From the NCBI GenBank assembly GCA_001768565.1, contig MEOE01000032.1:1-64000 (forward strand): a stretch of DNA of 64,000 bases. The letters run 5' to 3'. The notes under the pieces were generated by a model. The model was not told where the DNA came from, did no database searches, and was given only the letters and a program-made list of their open reading frames with translations. This document shows, in pieces, positions 19,140-28,016 of the stretch. This stretch comes from Bacteroidetes bacterium GWF2_33_16. Its GTDB lineage: Bacteria > Bacteroidota > Bacteroidia > Bacteroidales > UBA12077. Position 1 is the first letter of the stretch, and every line of letters starts with the position of its first letter. A program made the translations under genes and the position numbers.

Positions 19140-19967
19140 ATGTCGATTTTTAATACTAAATATAAAAGAACAGGACTTGCCGGAACAATCGTTTTTCACT
19201 CGATTATTCTTGTTCTTATAGTATTATTTGGTTACACAACACCACTTCCATTGCCATCAGAGGAAGGTATTCTTATTAACTTTGGTGATGAGGATCAGGG
19301 GATGGGACAAGAGGAACCTCAATTTTCTGAAACAACAGAGCAGCAAGCAGCCAATCAGGAATCACAAGAGCCCGCACAAGAATCTGTTTCAGAAGAAACC
19401 GACGAAGGGAATCTAACACAAGATTTTGAAGAAGCTCCTGTTGTTAAAAAAGAAACAAAGAAAACAGAAAAAAAAGAAGTTAAAATAGAGCCAAAAACTG
19501 AACCTAAACCAGAAGAAAAAACTGAAGTGGTAAAGGAGCAGCAAGTTGATGCTCGTGCATTATTTCCTGGCAGGAACCCAAATACAACATCTACAACTGG
19601 CGAAGGTGTAACCGGTTTTGAGGGAAATCAAGGCTCGAAAACCGGATCTATTGACTCAGATAACCATAGTGGCGGGAATAGTACTGGCGGTAAAGGGTAT
19701 GATTTTAGTCTGGCAGGCAGAAATCCCGAATCTATTCCTAAACCAGAATATAACTACCAGAAAGATGGAAAAGTTGTTGTGGAAATTACTGTCGACAAAT
19801 TAGGCAAGGTTACTGATGCTGTGCCTGGTGCAAAGGGTAGTACAACTTTAGATGCAAATCTTTTAGCCGCCGCAAAAAAAGCTGCTCTCTTGGCTAAGTT
19901 CGATAGAAAACCAGATGCTCCTGCATACCAAAAAGGTACAATTACCTATTACTTTAAATTACAGTAA
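19140..19967 (+). CDS. tonB: TonB-family energy transducer
   Basis: This 275-residue protein has an N-terminal membrane helix (about 14-33), then a long Glu/Pro/Lys-rich linker (about 40-145, such as KIEPKTEPKPEEKTEV) that would span the periplasm. A Gly/Ser/Asn-rich stretch and a C-terminal TonB domain (about 200-275, VVVEITVDKLGKVTDAVPG) follow. It would pass ExbB-ExbD energy to outer-membrane receptors. It is the last gene of the putative sigma-54 transcript. Its stop codon abuts the palindromic element at 19969. Confidence 0.9.
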   Translation: MSIFNTKYKRTGLAGTIVFHSIILVLIVLFGYTTPLPLPSEEGILINFGDEDQGMGQEEPQFSETTEQQAANQESQEPAQESVSEETDEGNLTQDFEEAPVVKKETKKTEKKEVKIEPKTEPKPEEKTEVVKEQQVDARALFPGRNPNTTSTTGEGVTGFEGNQGSKTGSIDSDNHSGGNSTGGKGYDFSLAGRNPESIPKPEYNYQKDGKVVVEITVDKLGKVTDAVPGAKGSTTLDANLLAAAKKAALLAKFDRKPDAPAYQKGTITYYFKLQ

Positions 19968-19968
19968 A

Positions 19969-20144
19969 AAAATGATGAGGCTGTGTCAAAAGCCTCTTTC
20001 TTCATATTCAGGCTTCGACAAGCCTGACTGCCGTCAGGCAGGCTCAGCCTGACCATTGATTATTTGCTCGTTGTCATTTTGTCCCGAAAGCTTTCGGGAG
20101 TCGAAAAATAAACAATAATCCTTCTTTTGATACAGCCTCATTTT
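19969..20144. repeat. MITE-like palindromic element with terminal inverted repeats
   Basis: The ends are inverted repeats: AAAATGATGAGGCTGTGTCA (19969-19988, then AAAG) and CTTTTGATACAGCCTCATTT (20124-20143, then T). They differ by one 3-nt gap and one transition. Inside are stacked hairpins: CAGGCTT/AAGCCTG (20009-20026), CTGCC/GGCAG (20028-20041), CAGGCT/AGCCTG (20039-20051) and the perfect palindrome TCCCGAAAGCTTTCGGGA (20082-20099). It is more GC-rich than its surroundings and lies exactly between two convergent genes. It may be a MITE/REP-type mobile repeat and would also terminate both genes. Confidence 0.7.
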
Positions 20145-20907
20145 AAAAAATCAGATCAAATAGACCTAGCAATTTTAAAGCCGATCCTATTATAGCAATC
20201 AAAAGAACAATACGTACAAATTTTGGTCCCCAGCTTACTGCTACATGAGCTCCAATGTATGCCCCAATCATACTGCCAATAGCAAGTATAAAACCCAATA
20301 AATAATCAACTTGTTTATTAATTATAAATACAGCAAGTGCAAAAACAGTAAATGACATTGTAATAAATACTTTTATAGCATTCGCTTTAACTATGTCGTA
20401 ACCTGCACCAAGCACAAGGCCTCCAAGTAAAAAGAAACCAACACCTGCCTGAATAAAACCACCATATAACCCAATAAAAAAGAAAATAATTATTTGAATT
20501 ATCGATGGTTTTTCGTGTACTTTTCCAACTTGTCCTTTAATCCAAACTTCAGGTTTATATAAGATTACAAAAAACATAACAATTAGTAATACTGCTATAA
20601 AATACTCCATTATTTCGTCAGTAAGATTTACCGCCCATACCGATCCGGCAATAGAGCCTATAATACTTGGTATAATAAGCCATTTAGTAGTTTTTAAATC
20701 GAGTACCTTTTGTTTTTTGAAACTCCCTGAGGCAACTACTCCTTGAAGAAGTATTCCAATACGATTAGTGCCATTTGCAACGTTGGCTGGCAAACCCAAA
20801 AACATCAATAATGGAAGTGTAAGTAATGAACCGCTTCCTGCTAGTGTATTAATAAAACCGGCTAAAATACCAACACCAATAATTGCAAGTATAATGTACC
20901 ATTCCAT
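20143..20907 (-). CDS. TSUP (TauE/SafE) family membrane permease
   Basis: This 254-residue inner-membrane protein has about eight hydrophobic segments. The first half carries AGFINTLAGSGSLLTLPLLMF and the second GGFIQAGVGFFLLGG, the repeated signature of the sulfite-exporter TauE/SafE family. Members carry sulfite, sulfoacetate or other sulfur/organic anions; no neighbour indicates which. Its stop codon lies inside the right inverted repeat of the palindromic element. Confidence 0.88.
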   Translation of the reverse strand: MEWYIILAIIGVGILAGFINTLAGSGSLLTLPLLMFLGLPANVANGTNRIGILLQGVVASGSFKKQKVLDLKTTKWLIIPSIIGSIAGSVWAVNLTDEIMEYFIAVLLIVMFFVILYKPEVWIKGQVGKVHEKPSIIQIIIFFFIGLYGGFIQAGVGFFLLGGLVLGAGYDIVKANAIKVFITMSFTVFALAVFIINKQVDYLLGFILAIGSMIGAYIGAHVAVSWGPKFVRIVLLIAIIGSALKLLGLFDLIF

Positions 20908-20945
20908 ATGTTGTGTTTTAGTAAATTTAAAACGAAAAAATTAGT

Positions 20946-20975
20946 ATAAAAAAAGCTGTCACCGAGGACAGCTTT
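20946..20975 (-). terminator. Rho-independent terminator after glyA
   Basis: AAAGCTGTC (20952-20960) pairs with GACAGCTTT (20967-20975), with an A-run at 20948-20954 that gives a T-run on the minus-strand transcript. It lies 19 bp after the glyA stop. Confidence 0.85.
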
Positions 20976-20993
20976 AAAATTATATTATAATGA

Positions 20994-22274
20994 TTAATAA
21001 GCAAATAATGGATATTTACTCATCATCTCAACCACATTTTTTCCTACATTCTCAATCACATTTTCATCAGTTATATTACCAATTACTTCATCAACAAATC
21101 CTACTATTGCTCCGATTTTATCTTCTTTAATTCCACGTGTTGTAATAGCAGCAGTTCCAACTCTAAAACCTGATGTTTGAAATGGAGAACGTGAATCAAA
21201 AGGAACCATGTTTTTATTTATAGTAATATGAGCTTTTACCAATGTATTTTCAACTTGTTTTCCAGTTATTTCAGGGAATTTAGTTCGTAAATCGATTAAC
21301 ATTGAGTGGTTATCGGTACCATCTGATACCACTTTATAACCTCGTTTAATAAATTCCTGAGCCATAACAGCTGCATTCTTTTTAACTTGCATCTGATATT
21401 CTTTAAATTCTGGAGCAAGTGCTTCGCCAAAAGCAACTGCTTTGGCCGCAATAACATGTTCCAGCGGGCCACCTTGAATTCCTGGAAATACACTAGAATC
21501 AAGCAATGCCGACATTTTCTTGATTTCGCCTTTTGGAGTTGTTTTGCCCCATGGATTATCAAAATCTTTACCTATTAGAATAATACCACCACGTGGACCG
21601 CGTAATGTTTTATGTGTAGTAGAAGTTACAATGTGTGCATATTTAACTGGGTTATCTAAAACCCCTGCTGCAATTAAACCAGCGGGGTGAGCCATATCAA
21701 ACATAAAAATTGCACCAACTTTATCAGCAATTTCACGCATACGTTTGTAATCCCATTCGCGTGAATATGCAGATGCTCCACCTATAATCATCTTTGGTTT
21801 TTCACGTAAAGCAACTTCTTCCATCATATCGTAATCAACACGGCCAGTTTCTTGTTTAACGCCATAAGAAACTGCTCTGTACCAAATACCAGACATATTT
21901 ACTGGTGACCCATGCGATAGGTGGCCGCCATGTGATAAATCTAATCCGAGAAAAGTATCACCAGGTTGGAGAACTGCCATAAATACGGCCATATTTGCCT
22001 GAGCACCTGAGTGTGGCTGAACGTTTGCCCACTCAGCATTATATAATTGTTTTAATCGATCAATAGCAATTTGCTCCGATTGATCAACTATTTCGCAACC
22101 ACCGTAATATCTTTTACCGGGATAACCTTCGGCATATTTATTGGTCATTACTGAGCCCATAGCTTCCAATACCTGTTCGCTTACAAAATTTTCTGATGCA
22201 ATAAGTTCAATTCCGTTTATTTGTCTTTCTTTCTCTTTTTTAATTAAATCAAAGATTTGCGAATCTCTTTTCAT
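20994..22274 (-). CDS. glyA: Serine hydroxymethyltransferase
   Basis: This PLP enzyme converts serine and tetrahydrofolate to glycine and 5,10-methylene-tetrahydrofolate, the main one-carbon source. The 426 residues match the family. The PLP-binding Lys222 is in [13 protein letters not shown], and [18 protein letters not shown] and QPHSGAQAN are present. It is followed by its own terminator, so it appears monocistronic. The upstream gap (22275-22434) has two TAATTTTG-like boxes on the minus strand but no obvious riboswitch. Confidence 0.97.
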   Translation of the reverse strand: MKRDSQIFDLIKKEKERQINGIELIASENFVSEQVLEAMGSVMTNKYAEGYPGKRYYGGCEIVDQSEQIAIDRLKQLYNAEWANVQPHSGAQANMAVFMAVLQPGDTFLGLDLSHGGHLSHGSPVNMSGIWYRAVSYGVKQETGRVDYDMMEEVALREKPKMIIGGASAYSREWDYKRMREIADKVGAIFMFDMAHPAGLIAAGVLDNPVKYAHIVTSTTHKTLRGPRGGIILIGKDFDNPWGKTTPKGEIKKMSALLDSSVFPGIQGGPLEHVIAAKAVAFGEALAPEFKEYQMQVKKNAAVMAQEFIKRGYKVVSDGTDNHSMLIDLRTKFPEITGKQVENTLVKAHITINKNMVPFDSRSPFQTSGFRVGTAAITTRGIKEDKIGAIVGFVDEVIGNITDENVIENVGKNVVEMMSKYPLFAY

Positions 22275-22434
22275 GATGATATAGTTTTAATAAGTTTTCA
22301 AAATTAATTGCCCAAAATTATGGATTAATAACATTATTAAAAAATTTAAAAGCATATTATAAAACAACATGCATTTAAACAGGTATTTAAAAATAATATA
22401 TAATTGTTTGTAAGTAAGGGACGAAATATCAATA

Positions 22435-22851
22435 CTAATTAAGATGCTTCTGAATTGTATTTAATAAGAAGCCAATATCGAAAGGTTTTGCAATAAATTC
22501 GTCGCAGCCTGCAGTAAGACAATCCGCCTTACCTTGATAATGAGCATAGGCTGTAAGTGCTATAACAGGTATTGTTGGATTAAGTTCTTTAATTCTTTTT
22601 GTGGCTTCATAGCCATTCATTTTGGGCATTCGAATATCCATAATTACCAAATCGAATGGATTCTTTTTGTATTTGAAAAACTCCATAGCTTCGTAACCAT
22701 CATTGGCCCTTGTAATTTCTACAGAATAGGATGAAAGGATTTCGTTAACAAGAAAAAAACTAACATCATCATCGTCAACTACTAGGATTTTTTGCCCTGC
22801 AAATGTAGTTTGCTTTAAACCTTCTTTAAAATTTGATTTTGTCTTTAACAC
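22435..22851 (-). CDS. Single-domain response regulator (CheY-like), GTG start
   Basis: This 138-residue protein is a stand-alone receiver domain. The acidic pocket is in ILVVDDDDV (Asp26-28), the phospho-acceptor is Asp72 (VIMDIRMPKMNG), and Thr100 and Lys122 complete the active site. It has no output domain and no kinase beside it, so it probably acts in a phosphorelay or by protein binding. The only usable start is the GTG at 22851, giving a 21-residue leader. Its nearest relative in the window is the C-terminal receiver of the hybrid kinase at 55760, but they are far apart. Confidence 0.88.
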   Translation of the reverse strand: MLKTKSNFKEGLKQTTFAGQKILVVDDDDVSFFLVNEILSSYSVEITRANDGYEAMEFFKYKKNPFDLVIMDIRMPKMNGYEATKRIKELNPTIPVIALTAYAHYQGKADCLTAGCDEFIAKPFDIGFLLNTIQKHLN

Positions 22852-22993
22852 TTTCTATAAAATAAAAATCAATTTTAAAAATAATTACTCTTATTTCCAA
22901 TAGATTAGTGATTTATTTTAATTTTTAATCCATTAATTTTATTAACAATTCTTGAGAGTTAATAGGAACGCAATTTTGACATTGTTTACTATT

Positions 22994-24763
22994 TTATTCT
23001 TCAGAAATTTCGAGTAATAAATTTCGATAAGTAGAAAATAGTTTTGATTTAGAAACCATTCCAATATATTTGGCCTTATCTATTACAGGTAGGTTCCAAG
23101 CGCCAGTTTTTTCAAATTTAGAAATAACCTCTTTCATTGTGTCATTAAACCCAATATATTCAGGTGGTATAATCATTAAATTGCTTACCTGGGTCTTGTC
23201 ATACATTTCTTTGTCGAACATTATTTCGCGAATATGATCCATTAAAATTATCCCGTTTAGAATTCCATCATCATCAATAACAGGAAAAATGTTTCTTTGT
23301 GATTTTGAAATAATTTTTACCAGATCTCCTAATGACGAATCAACATGCACGGTTGTAAAATCTGTTTCAATTACAGATTTTAATTTCATAAAGGTTAATA
23401 CAGCTTTGTCTTTATGATGCGTAATTAGTTCACCTCGTTGAGCTAGCTGAACTGTAAATATTGAATTTGGATCAAAAATTTTTACTGTAAGAAAAGAAAT
23501 TGTTGTGGTTAGCATTAATGGTACTATTAACTCATAACCATCAGTTGTTTCAGCTATTAAAAACAAACCGGTTAATGGTGCATGTAAAACTCCACTCAAA
23601 ACTCCAGCCATTCCTACTAAAGCAAAATTACTCTCAGAAATATTGAGTCCAAATAAATTTAACGTATGAGAAAATAGCATGCCAATAATTGCGCCGGTAA
23701 ATAGCGAGGGTGCAAATATACCGCCAACGCCTCCAATATGTATTGTTACAGAAGTTGCAACAGCTTTTAATAATAACAAGGAAATAAAGAAAAAATAGAA
23801 AAACCACTGATAATTCACTAATCTTAAATTTAGATTAGTTTCCATTATTGATGTGTAATTTTCTCTAAATATGGCTTTTATTATCTGATATCCTTCTCCG
23901 TATAATGGGGGAAATAAGAAAATTAAAAATCCAAGAACTAATCCTCCCAAAAGTAATCTTCTAAAATCGGGTAATTTGCTTGCAAGTTTCTCTATTTTAA
24001 AATACATCTTTGAGAAATAAACTGAAATGAGCCCGGTTAAAATTCCAAGAAGCAAATAGAATATAGTATGTTTTACTTCGTAATGATCTTTTAAAATGAA
24101 TTCAAAAAGAATTTCATCCTGAAAAAATACATTGGTTACAATTGCTCCGCTAACCGATGCGATTAATAGAGGAATTAACGAAAATCGTGTTAAGTCGATT
24201 AGTAATACCTCAATAGCAAACACAATGGCTGCTAATGGAGTATGAAATATCGCCGATATAGCTCCTGCGGCTCCACAAGCCAATAACAAGGTTACTTCTT
24301 TATAACTTAGTTTTAATAATTGTCCAACATTTGAGCCTATTGACGAACCTGATGAAATAATTGGCGATTCTAATCCTATTGAACCACCAAACCCAGCGGT
24401 AAGAATACCTCCAAAAATAGATGAAAATATTTTGTGAGCTTGCATAATACTGTTACGCTTTGATATAGCATAAAGTATTGCTGCTATATTGTGTTTTACA
24501 GTATCACGTAATATATATTTAAGGAAAACAAAAGTTAATGTAATACCAATAATCGGATAAACAAATACAAGCAGGTTATACTCGTCGAAGCTCTTGTTTT
24601 TAAGCAAAATCTCGTGAAGATAAAATACAGATGTTTTTAAAATCAGCGCAACAAAACCACCAGCTATTCCAACAATAGAACTTAGGATTAAAAGAAAATT
24701 GCGCTGACTAATTTTTTGTTCGCGCCAAAGTAGAAATTTGAGCAATAACGATTTTCTTGCCAT
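22994..24763 (-). CDS. ClC-family chloride channel/transporter with CBS pair (second in tandem)
   Basis: This 589-residue protein has a ClC membrane domain (about 20-430) and a C-terminal CBS pair (about 455-585). The gating glutamate lies in GLESPII and the selectivity motif is GGIFAPSLF. The helix-D anion motif GSGIP is replaced by KHNIA. At the position of the internal proton glutamate (EcClC Glu203) the sequence FAIEV has Val, as in animal ClC channels, so chloride/proton exchange is doubtful. It lies 71 bp after a paralogue on the same strand. Confidence 0.93.
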   Translation of the reverse strand: MARKSLLLKFLLWREQKISQRNFLLILSSIVGIAGGFVALILKTSVFYLHEILLKNKSFDEYNLLVFVYPIIGITLTFVFLKYILRDTVKHNIAAILYAISKRNSIMQAHKIFSSIFGGILTAGFGGSIGLESPIISSGSSIGSNVGQLLKLSYKEVTLLLACGAAGAISAIFHTPLAAIVFAIEVLLIDLTRFSLIPLLIASVSGAIVTNVFFQDEILFEFILKDHYEVKHTIFYLLLGILTGLISVYFSKMYFKIEKLASKLPDFRRLLLGGLVLGFLIFLFPPLYGEGYQIIKAIFRENYTSIMETNLNLRLVNYQWFFYFFFISLLLLKAVATSVTIHIGGVGGIFAPSLFTGAIIGMLFSHTLNLFGLNISESNFALVGMAGVLSGVLHAPLTGLFLIAETTDGYELIVPLMLTTTISFLTVKIFDPNSIFTVQLAQRGELITHHKDKAVLTFMKLKSVIETDFTTVHVDSSLGDLVKIISKSQRNIFPVIDDDGILNGIILMDHIREIMFDKEMYDKTQVSNLMIIPPEYIGFNDTMKEVISKFEKTGAWNLPVIDKAKYIGMVSKSKLFSTYRNLLLEISEE

Positions 24764-24834
24764 TTTTTGATTAAGCTAAGTTAAATCTCTGCTCAATAAA
24801 TTTACGATTTTTTTTAATACAAGTAAAGAAGGTA

Positions 24835-26607
24835 TTAATATTCTGAAACTTGCACTAACATATCGCGATATGAATTAAATATTTTTGACTTTGAAACAAA
24901 TCCGAAATACTTACCATCTTTAATAACAGGCAAATTCCAGGCTCCTGAGGATGTAAATTTCTTCATAACCAAATCCATTGAATCTGTAACATAAACTATC
25001 TCTGGAGGAGTATTCATCAAATCAAAAACCAGCGTATCGTTATATTTTTCCCTTTCAAACATTATTTCTCTAATATTATCAAGAAGTACAATGCCTATTA
25101 ATTCATCTTTTTCGCTAACAACCGGAAAAATATTTCTTTTGGATTTTGAGATTACTTGAATTAAATCGCCCATTGTATCATAAGGATGCACAATAGAAAA
25201 ATCATTCTCTATTACCTTTTCAAGTTTCATCAATGTAAGCACAACCTCATCTTTATGATGTGTAAGAAGTTCGCCTCTTTCGGCTAACCGTTGAGTGTAA
25301 ATCGAATGTTTTGTAAATAACAGAATGGTTAGATATGATATAGTTGAAGTAATAATTAGGGGGATAAATAAAGCATAACCACCTGTTATTTCTGCTATAA
25401 GAAAAATTGCAGTAAGTGGAGCATGCATAACGCCAGCCATTAATCCAGCCATTCCTGCAAGGGCGAAATTACTTTGTGGTAGATTTATAATTCCTGAGGA
25501 ATTAATTAATATCGACCACCAATAACCAATTACACCCCCAACAAATAAGGTAGGACCAAAAATGCCTCCAACGCCTCCACTTCCAGTTGTAAAAGCCATT
25601 GCTACTACCTTTAATAAAACGATAATGCCGAAATAAATAAGTAAATAATAGTTGTTTTGAGCAGCAAAAGAAAATAAATGACTTTTGGGTATCCCATCAA
25701 GTGTTCCATTTAACAACGATTGCAATGTAGGAGTTCCCTCTCCATAGAGAGATGGAAATATAAAAATTAAAATAGCAAGTATAAAACCTCCAAAAAATAT
25801 CTTTAGGGAGGTGTTTTTAATCTTTTTTAAAAAGGATTCTAGCTTTAGGGTTGTTTTTGTAAAATAAAAAGATACCAATCCACATAATATTCCAAACATT
25901 ATATAAAAAGGAATATTGCTCAAATCAAAGGGCTGAATACTAGTAACAGAGAAAGTAACACCCTCACCCATGAGAAAATATGCAATAGTAGCACCTGTTA
26001 CTGAAGATATTAACAAAGGAACAATGGATGTAAGTGTTAAATCAAGCATTATTACTTCAAGTGTAAATACTAACCCAGCAATTGGAGCTTTAAAAATACC
26101 ACCTATTGCTCCGGCTGCACCACATGCTATAAGAACAGCCACCGATTTAAAATGAAGCCTGAAAAAATGTCCAAGGGTGGAGCCTATAGATGCTCCTGTA
26201 AGTACTATTGGTGCTTCAACTCCTACAGACCCACCAAAACCAATTGTTAGCGTACTGGCAATAATTGATGAGTAATTATTGTGCGATTTTATGCGTCCAT
26301 CGTTTTTTGATAAAGCATATAAGATTCGTGATACACCATGTCCTATTTTATCTTTAACAAAATACTTGACATATAATACAGTTAGAGTTATACCAACTAT
26401 AGGAAATATAAGATATAAATAATTAAATCCTGATTCGAATTGATTGGATAAAAAATAATGTGTGCTATGTACAGTGTTTTTTAAAATAACAGCAGCTAAC
26501 CCACTAAGAATACCAATAACAAAACTGAGTATTATTACCAGTTGTCTCTCGCTTACATGTTTATTTCTCCAGATTAAAACCTGTCTGGGAAATTTATTAA
26601 TATTCAT
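24835..26607 (-). CDS. ClC-family chloride channel/transporter with CBS pair (first in tandem)
   Basis: This 590-residue ClC protein has a membrane domain (about 20-430) and a CBS pair (about 455-588). It is clearly paralogous to the next gene (shared GELLTHHKDE, LVPL-like segments and RNIFPV). The gating glutamate is in GVEAPIV and the filter motif is GGIFGPTLF. Helix D reads GHGVS in place of GSGIP, and TLEVI places Val at the internal proton-glutamate position, as in the sister protein. The two may form a heterodimer or serve different conditions; that is inference. Confidence 0.93.
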   Translation of the reverse strand: MNINKFPRQVLIWRNKHVSERQLVIILSFVIGILSGLAAVILKNTVHSTHYFLSNQFESGFNYLYLIFPIVGITLTVLYVKYFVKDKIGHGVSRILYALSKNDGRIKSHNNYSSIIASTLTIGFGGSVGVEAPIVLTGASIGSTLGHFFRLHFKSVAVLIACGAAGAIGGIFKAPIAGLVFTLEVIMLDLTLTSIVPLLISSVTGATIAYFLMGEGVTFSVTSIQPFDLSNIPFYIMFGILCGLVSFYFTKTTLKLESFLKKIKNTSLKIFFGGFILAILIFIFPSLYGEGTPTLQSLLNGTLDGIPKSHLFSFAAQNNYYLLIYFGIIVLLKVVAMAFTTGSGGVGGIFGPTLFVGGVIGYWWSILINSSGIINLPQSNFALAGMAGLMAGVMHAPLTAIFLIAEITGGYALFIPLIITSTISYLTILLFTKHSIYTQRLAERGELLTHHKDEVVLTLMKLEKVIENDFSIVHPYDTMGDLIQVISKSKRNIFPVVSEKDELIGIVLLDNIREIMFEREKYNDTLVFDLMNTPPEIVYVTDSMDLVMKKFTSSGAWNLPVIKDGKYFGFVSKSKIFNSYRDMLVQVSEY

Positions 26608-26729
26608 AAATTAAAATTTTAATACACTATTATTTCTAATAGAAAATATAAAAGAAATAAATTTTTCTTTAATAACCTGCCTAATTTAATAGATTTTAAA
26701 AACAATAAGTAATATTGATGGTTTATTTA

Positions 26730-26737
26730 TAAGTTTG
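26730..26737 (+). promoter_or_regulatory. Possible -7 box for the M16 peptidase operon
   Basis: TAAGTTTG matches TAnnTTTG and lies 27 bp before the ATG at 26765. No TTTG is seen at the -33 distance. Confidence 0.4.
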
Positions 26738-26764
26738 CGAAAATACATCGATTAAATTAAAAAA

Positions 26765-28000
26765 ATGATAAAATTCGACCGGTTTATTCTGGAAAATGGT
26801 TTAAAAGTTATTGTTCATAACGATACTTCCACTACGATGGTGGCTGTGAATATATTATATAATGTTGGAGCTCGTGATGAAAGCCCTGATATGACAGGTT
26901 TTGCACATTTGTTTGAGCACTTGATGTTTGAAGGAAGTAAGAATATTCCTTCATTCGACACACCATTACAATTAGCTGGTGGTGAGAATAATGCATACAC
27001 AACAAATGATATAACCAATTATTATATAACCATTCCTAAAGAGAATCTTGAAACAGCATTTTGGCTAGAGTCAGACCGTATGCTTAGTCTTGGATTTTCT
27101 CAAAAGAAGCTTGATATTCAGAAAAGCGTAGTTATTGAAGAATATAACCAACGATATCTTAATCAACCTTATGGAGATGCACATTTGTATTTACGACCTT
27201 TAGCATATAAAGTGCATCCTTACCAATGGGCAACAATAGGAAAAGATATTTCGCACATTCAAAATGCAAACTTAGAGAATGTAAAAGATTTTTTTGAACA
27301 TCATTATGCACCTAATAGTGCAATTCTCTCGGTAGCTGGAAATATTACTAAAGAAGAAATAGAATCACTTGCAATTAAATGGTTCGGACCAATTAAAAGA
27401 AAAGAAATTGCTGAACGGAACTTGCCTAAAGAACCAAAACAAACATCAAAACGCACATTGAAACTTGAGCGAAATGTTCCGTTTGATGCTATTTACAAAG
27501 CATTTCATATGAGCTCAAGGCATAATTCTGATTATAATGTTGCCGATTTAATTTCAGATTTATTGTCGAACGGAAAATCTTCAAGACTTTATCAGCAGTT
27601 AGTGAAAGAAAAGCAATTTTTTAGCAGTATCGATGCATACATTACAGGCGATATTGATGAAGGTCTTTTTATTATCTCCGGTAATATTATGAAAGGTATT
27701 TCTATTGATACAGCCGAAGCTGCAATTGAGAATGAACTTAAGAAAATATATACCGATAAGATTGATGATTATGAATTAAATAAAGTGAAAAATAAATTCG
27801 AATCGGTGCATCAATTTGGACAACTTAGTGCCATGAACAAAGCTATGGATTTGGCTTATCAGGAGCTATTGGGAGATGCAAATCTTATAAACCATGAAGT
27901 TGAAAATTACAGGAATGTTTCTGCCAATGACATAAAACGAGTTGCATCTCAACTATTTGATGCAAATAATTGCTCAACTCTTTATTACATTGCTAAATAA
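26765..28000 (+). CDS. M16-family zinc metallopeptidase, catalytic subunit
   Basis: This 411-residue protein has the inverted zinc motif HLFEH (residues 48-52), and the downstream zinc-ligand glutamate probably lies in SVVIEEYNQR. It lacks a signal peptide, so it appears cytoplasmic. The next gene encodes an M16 homologue without HxxEH, the arrangement of heterodimeric M16B peptidases, where one subunit brings the zinc site and the other substrate-binding residues. Substrates are probably peptides. The genes are 16 bp apart. Confidence 0.93.
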   Translation: MIKFDRFILENGLKVIVHNDTSTTMVAVNILYNVGARDESPDMTGFAHLFEHLMFEGSKNIPSFDTPLQLAGGENNAYTTNDITNYYITIPKENLETAFWLESDRMLSLGFSQKKLDIQKSVVIEEYNQRYLNQPYGDAHLYLRPLAYKVHPYQWATIGKDISHIQNANLENVKDFFEHHYAPNSAILSVAGNITKEEIESLAIKWFGPIKRKEIAERNLPKEPKQTSKRTLKLERNVPFDAIYKAFHMSSRHNSDYNVADLISDLLSNGKSSRLYQQLVKEKQFFSSIDAYITGDIDEGLFIISGNIMKGISIDTAEAAIENELKKIYTDKIDDYELNKVKNKFESVHQFGQLSAMNKAMDLAYQELLGDANLINHEVENYRNVSANDIKRVASQLFDANNCSTLYYIAK

Positions 28001-28016
28001 TATTATTGAAGATTAC

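Noticed and set aside
27942-28016. Upstream extension of the second M16 peptidase
   Set aside because: It starts with TTG inside the preceding gene; the ATG at 28017 just after the upstream stop is preferred.
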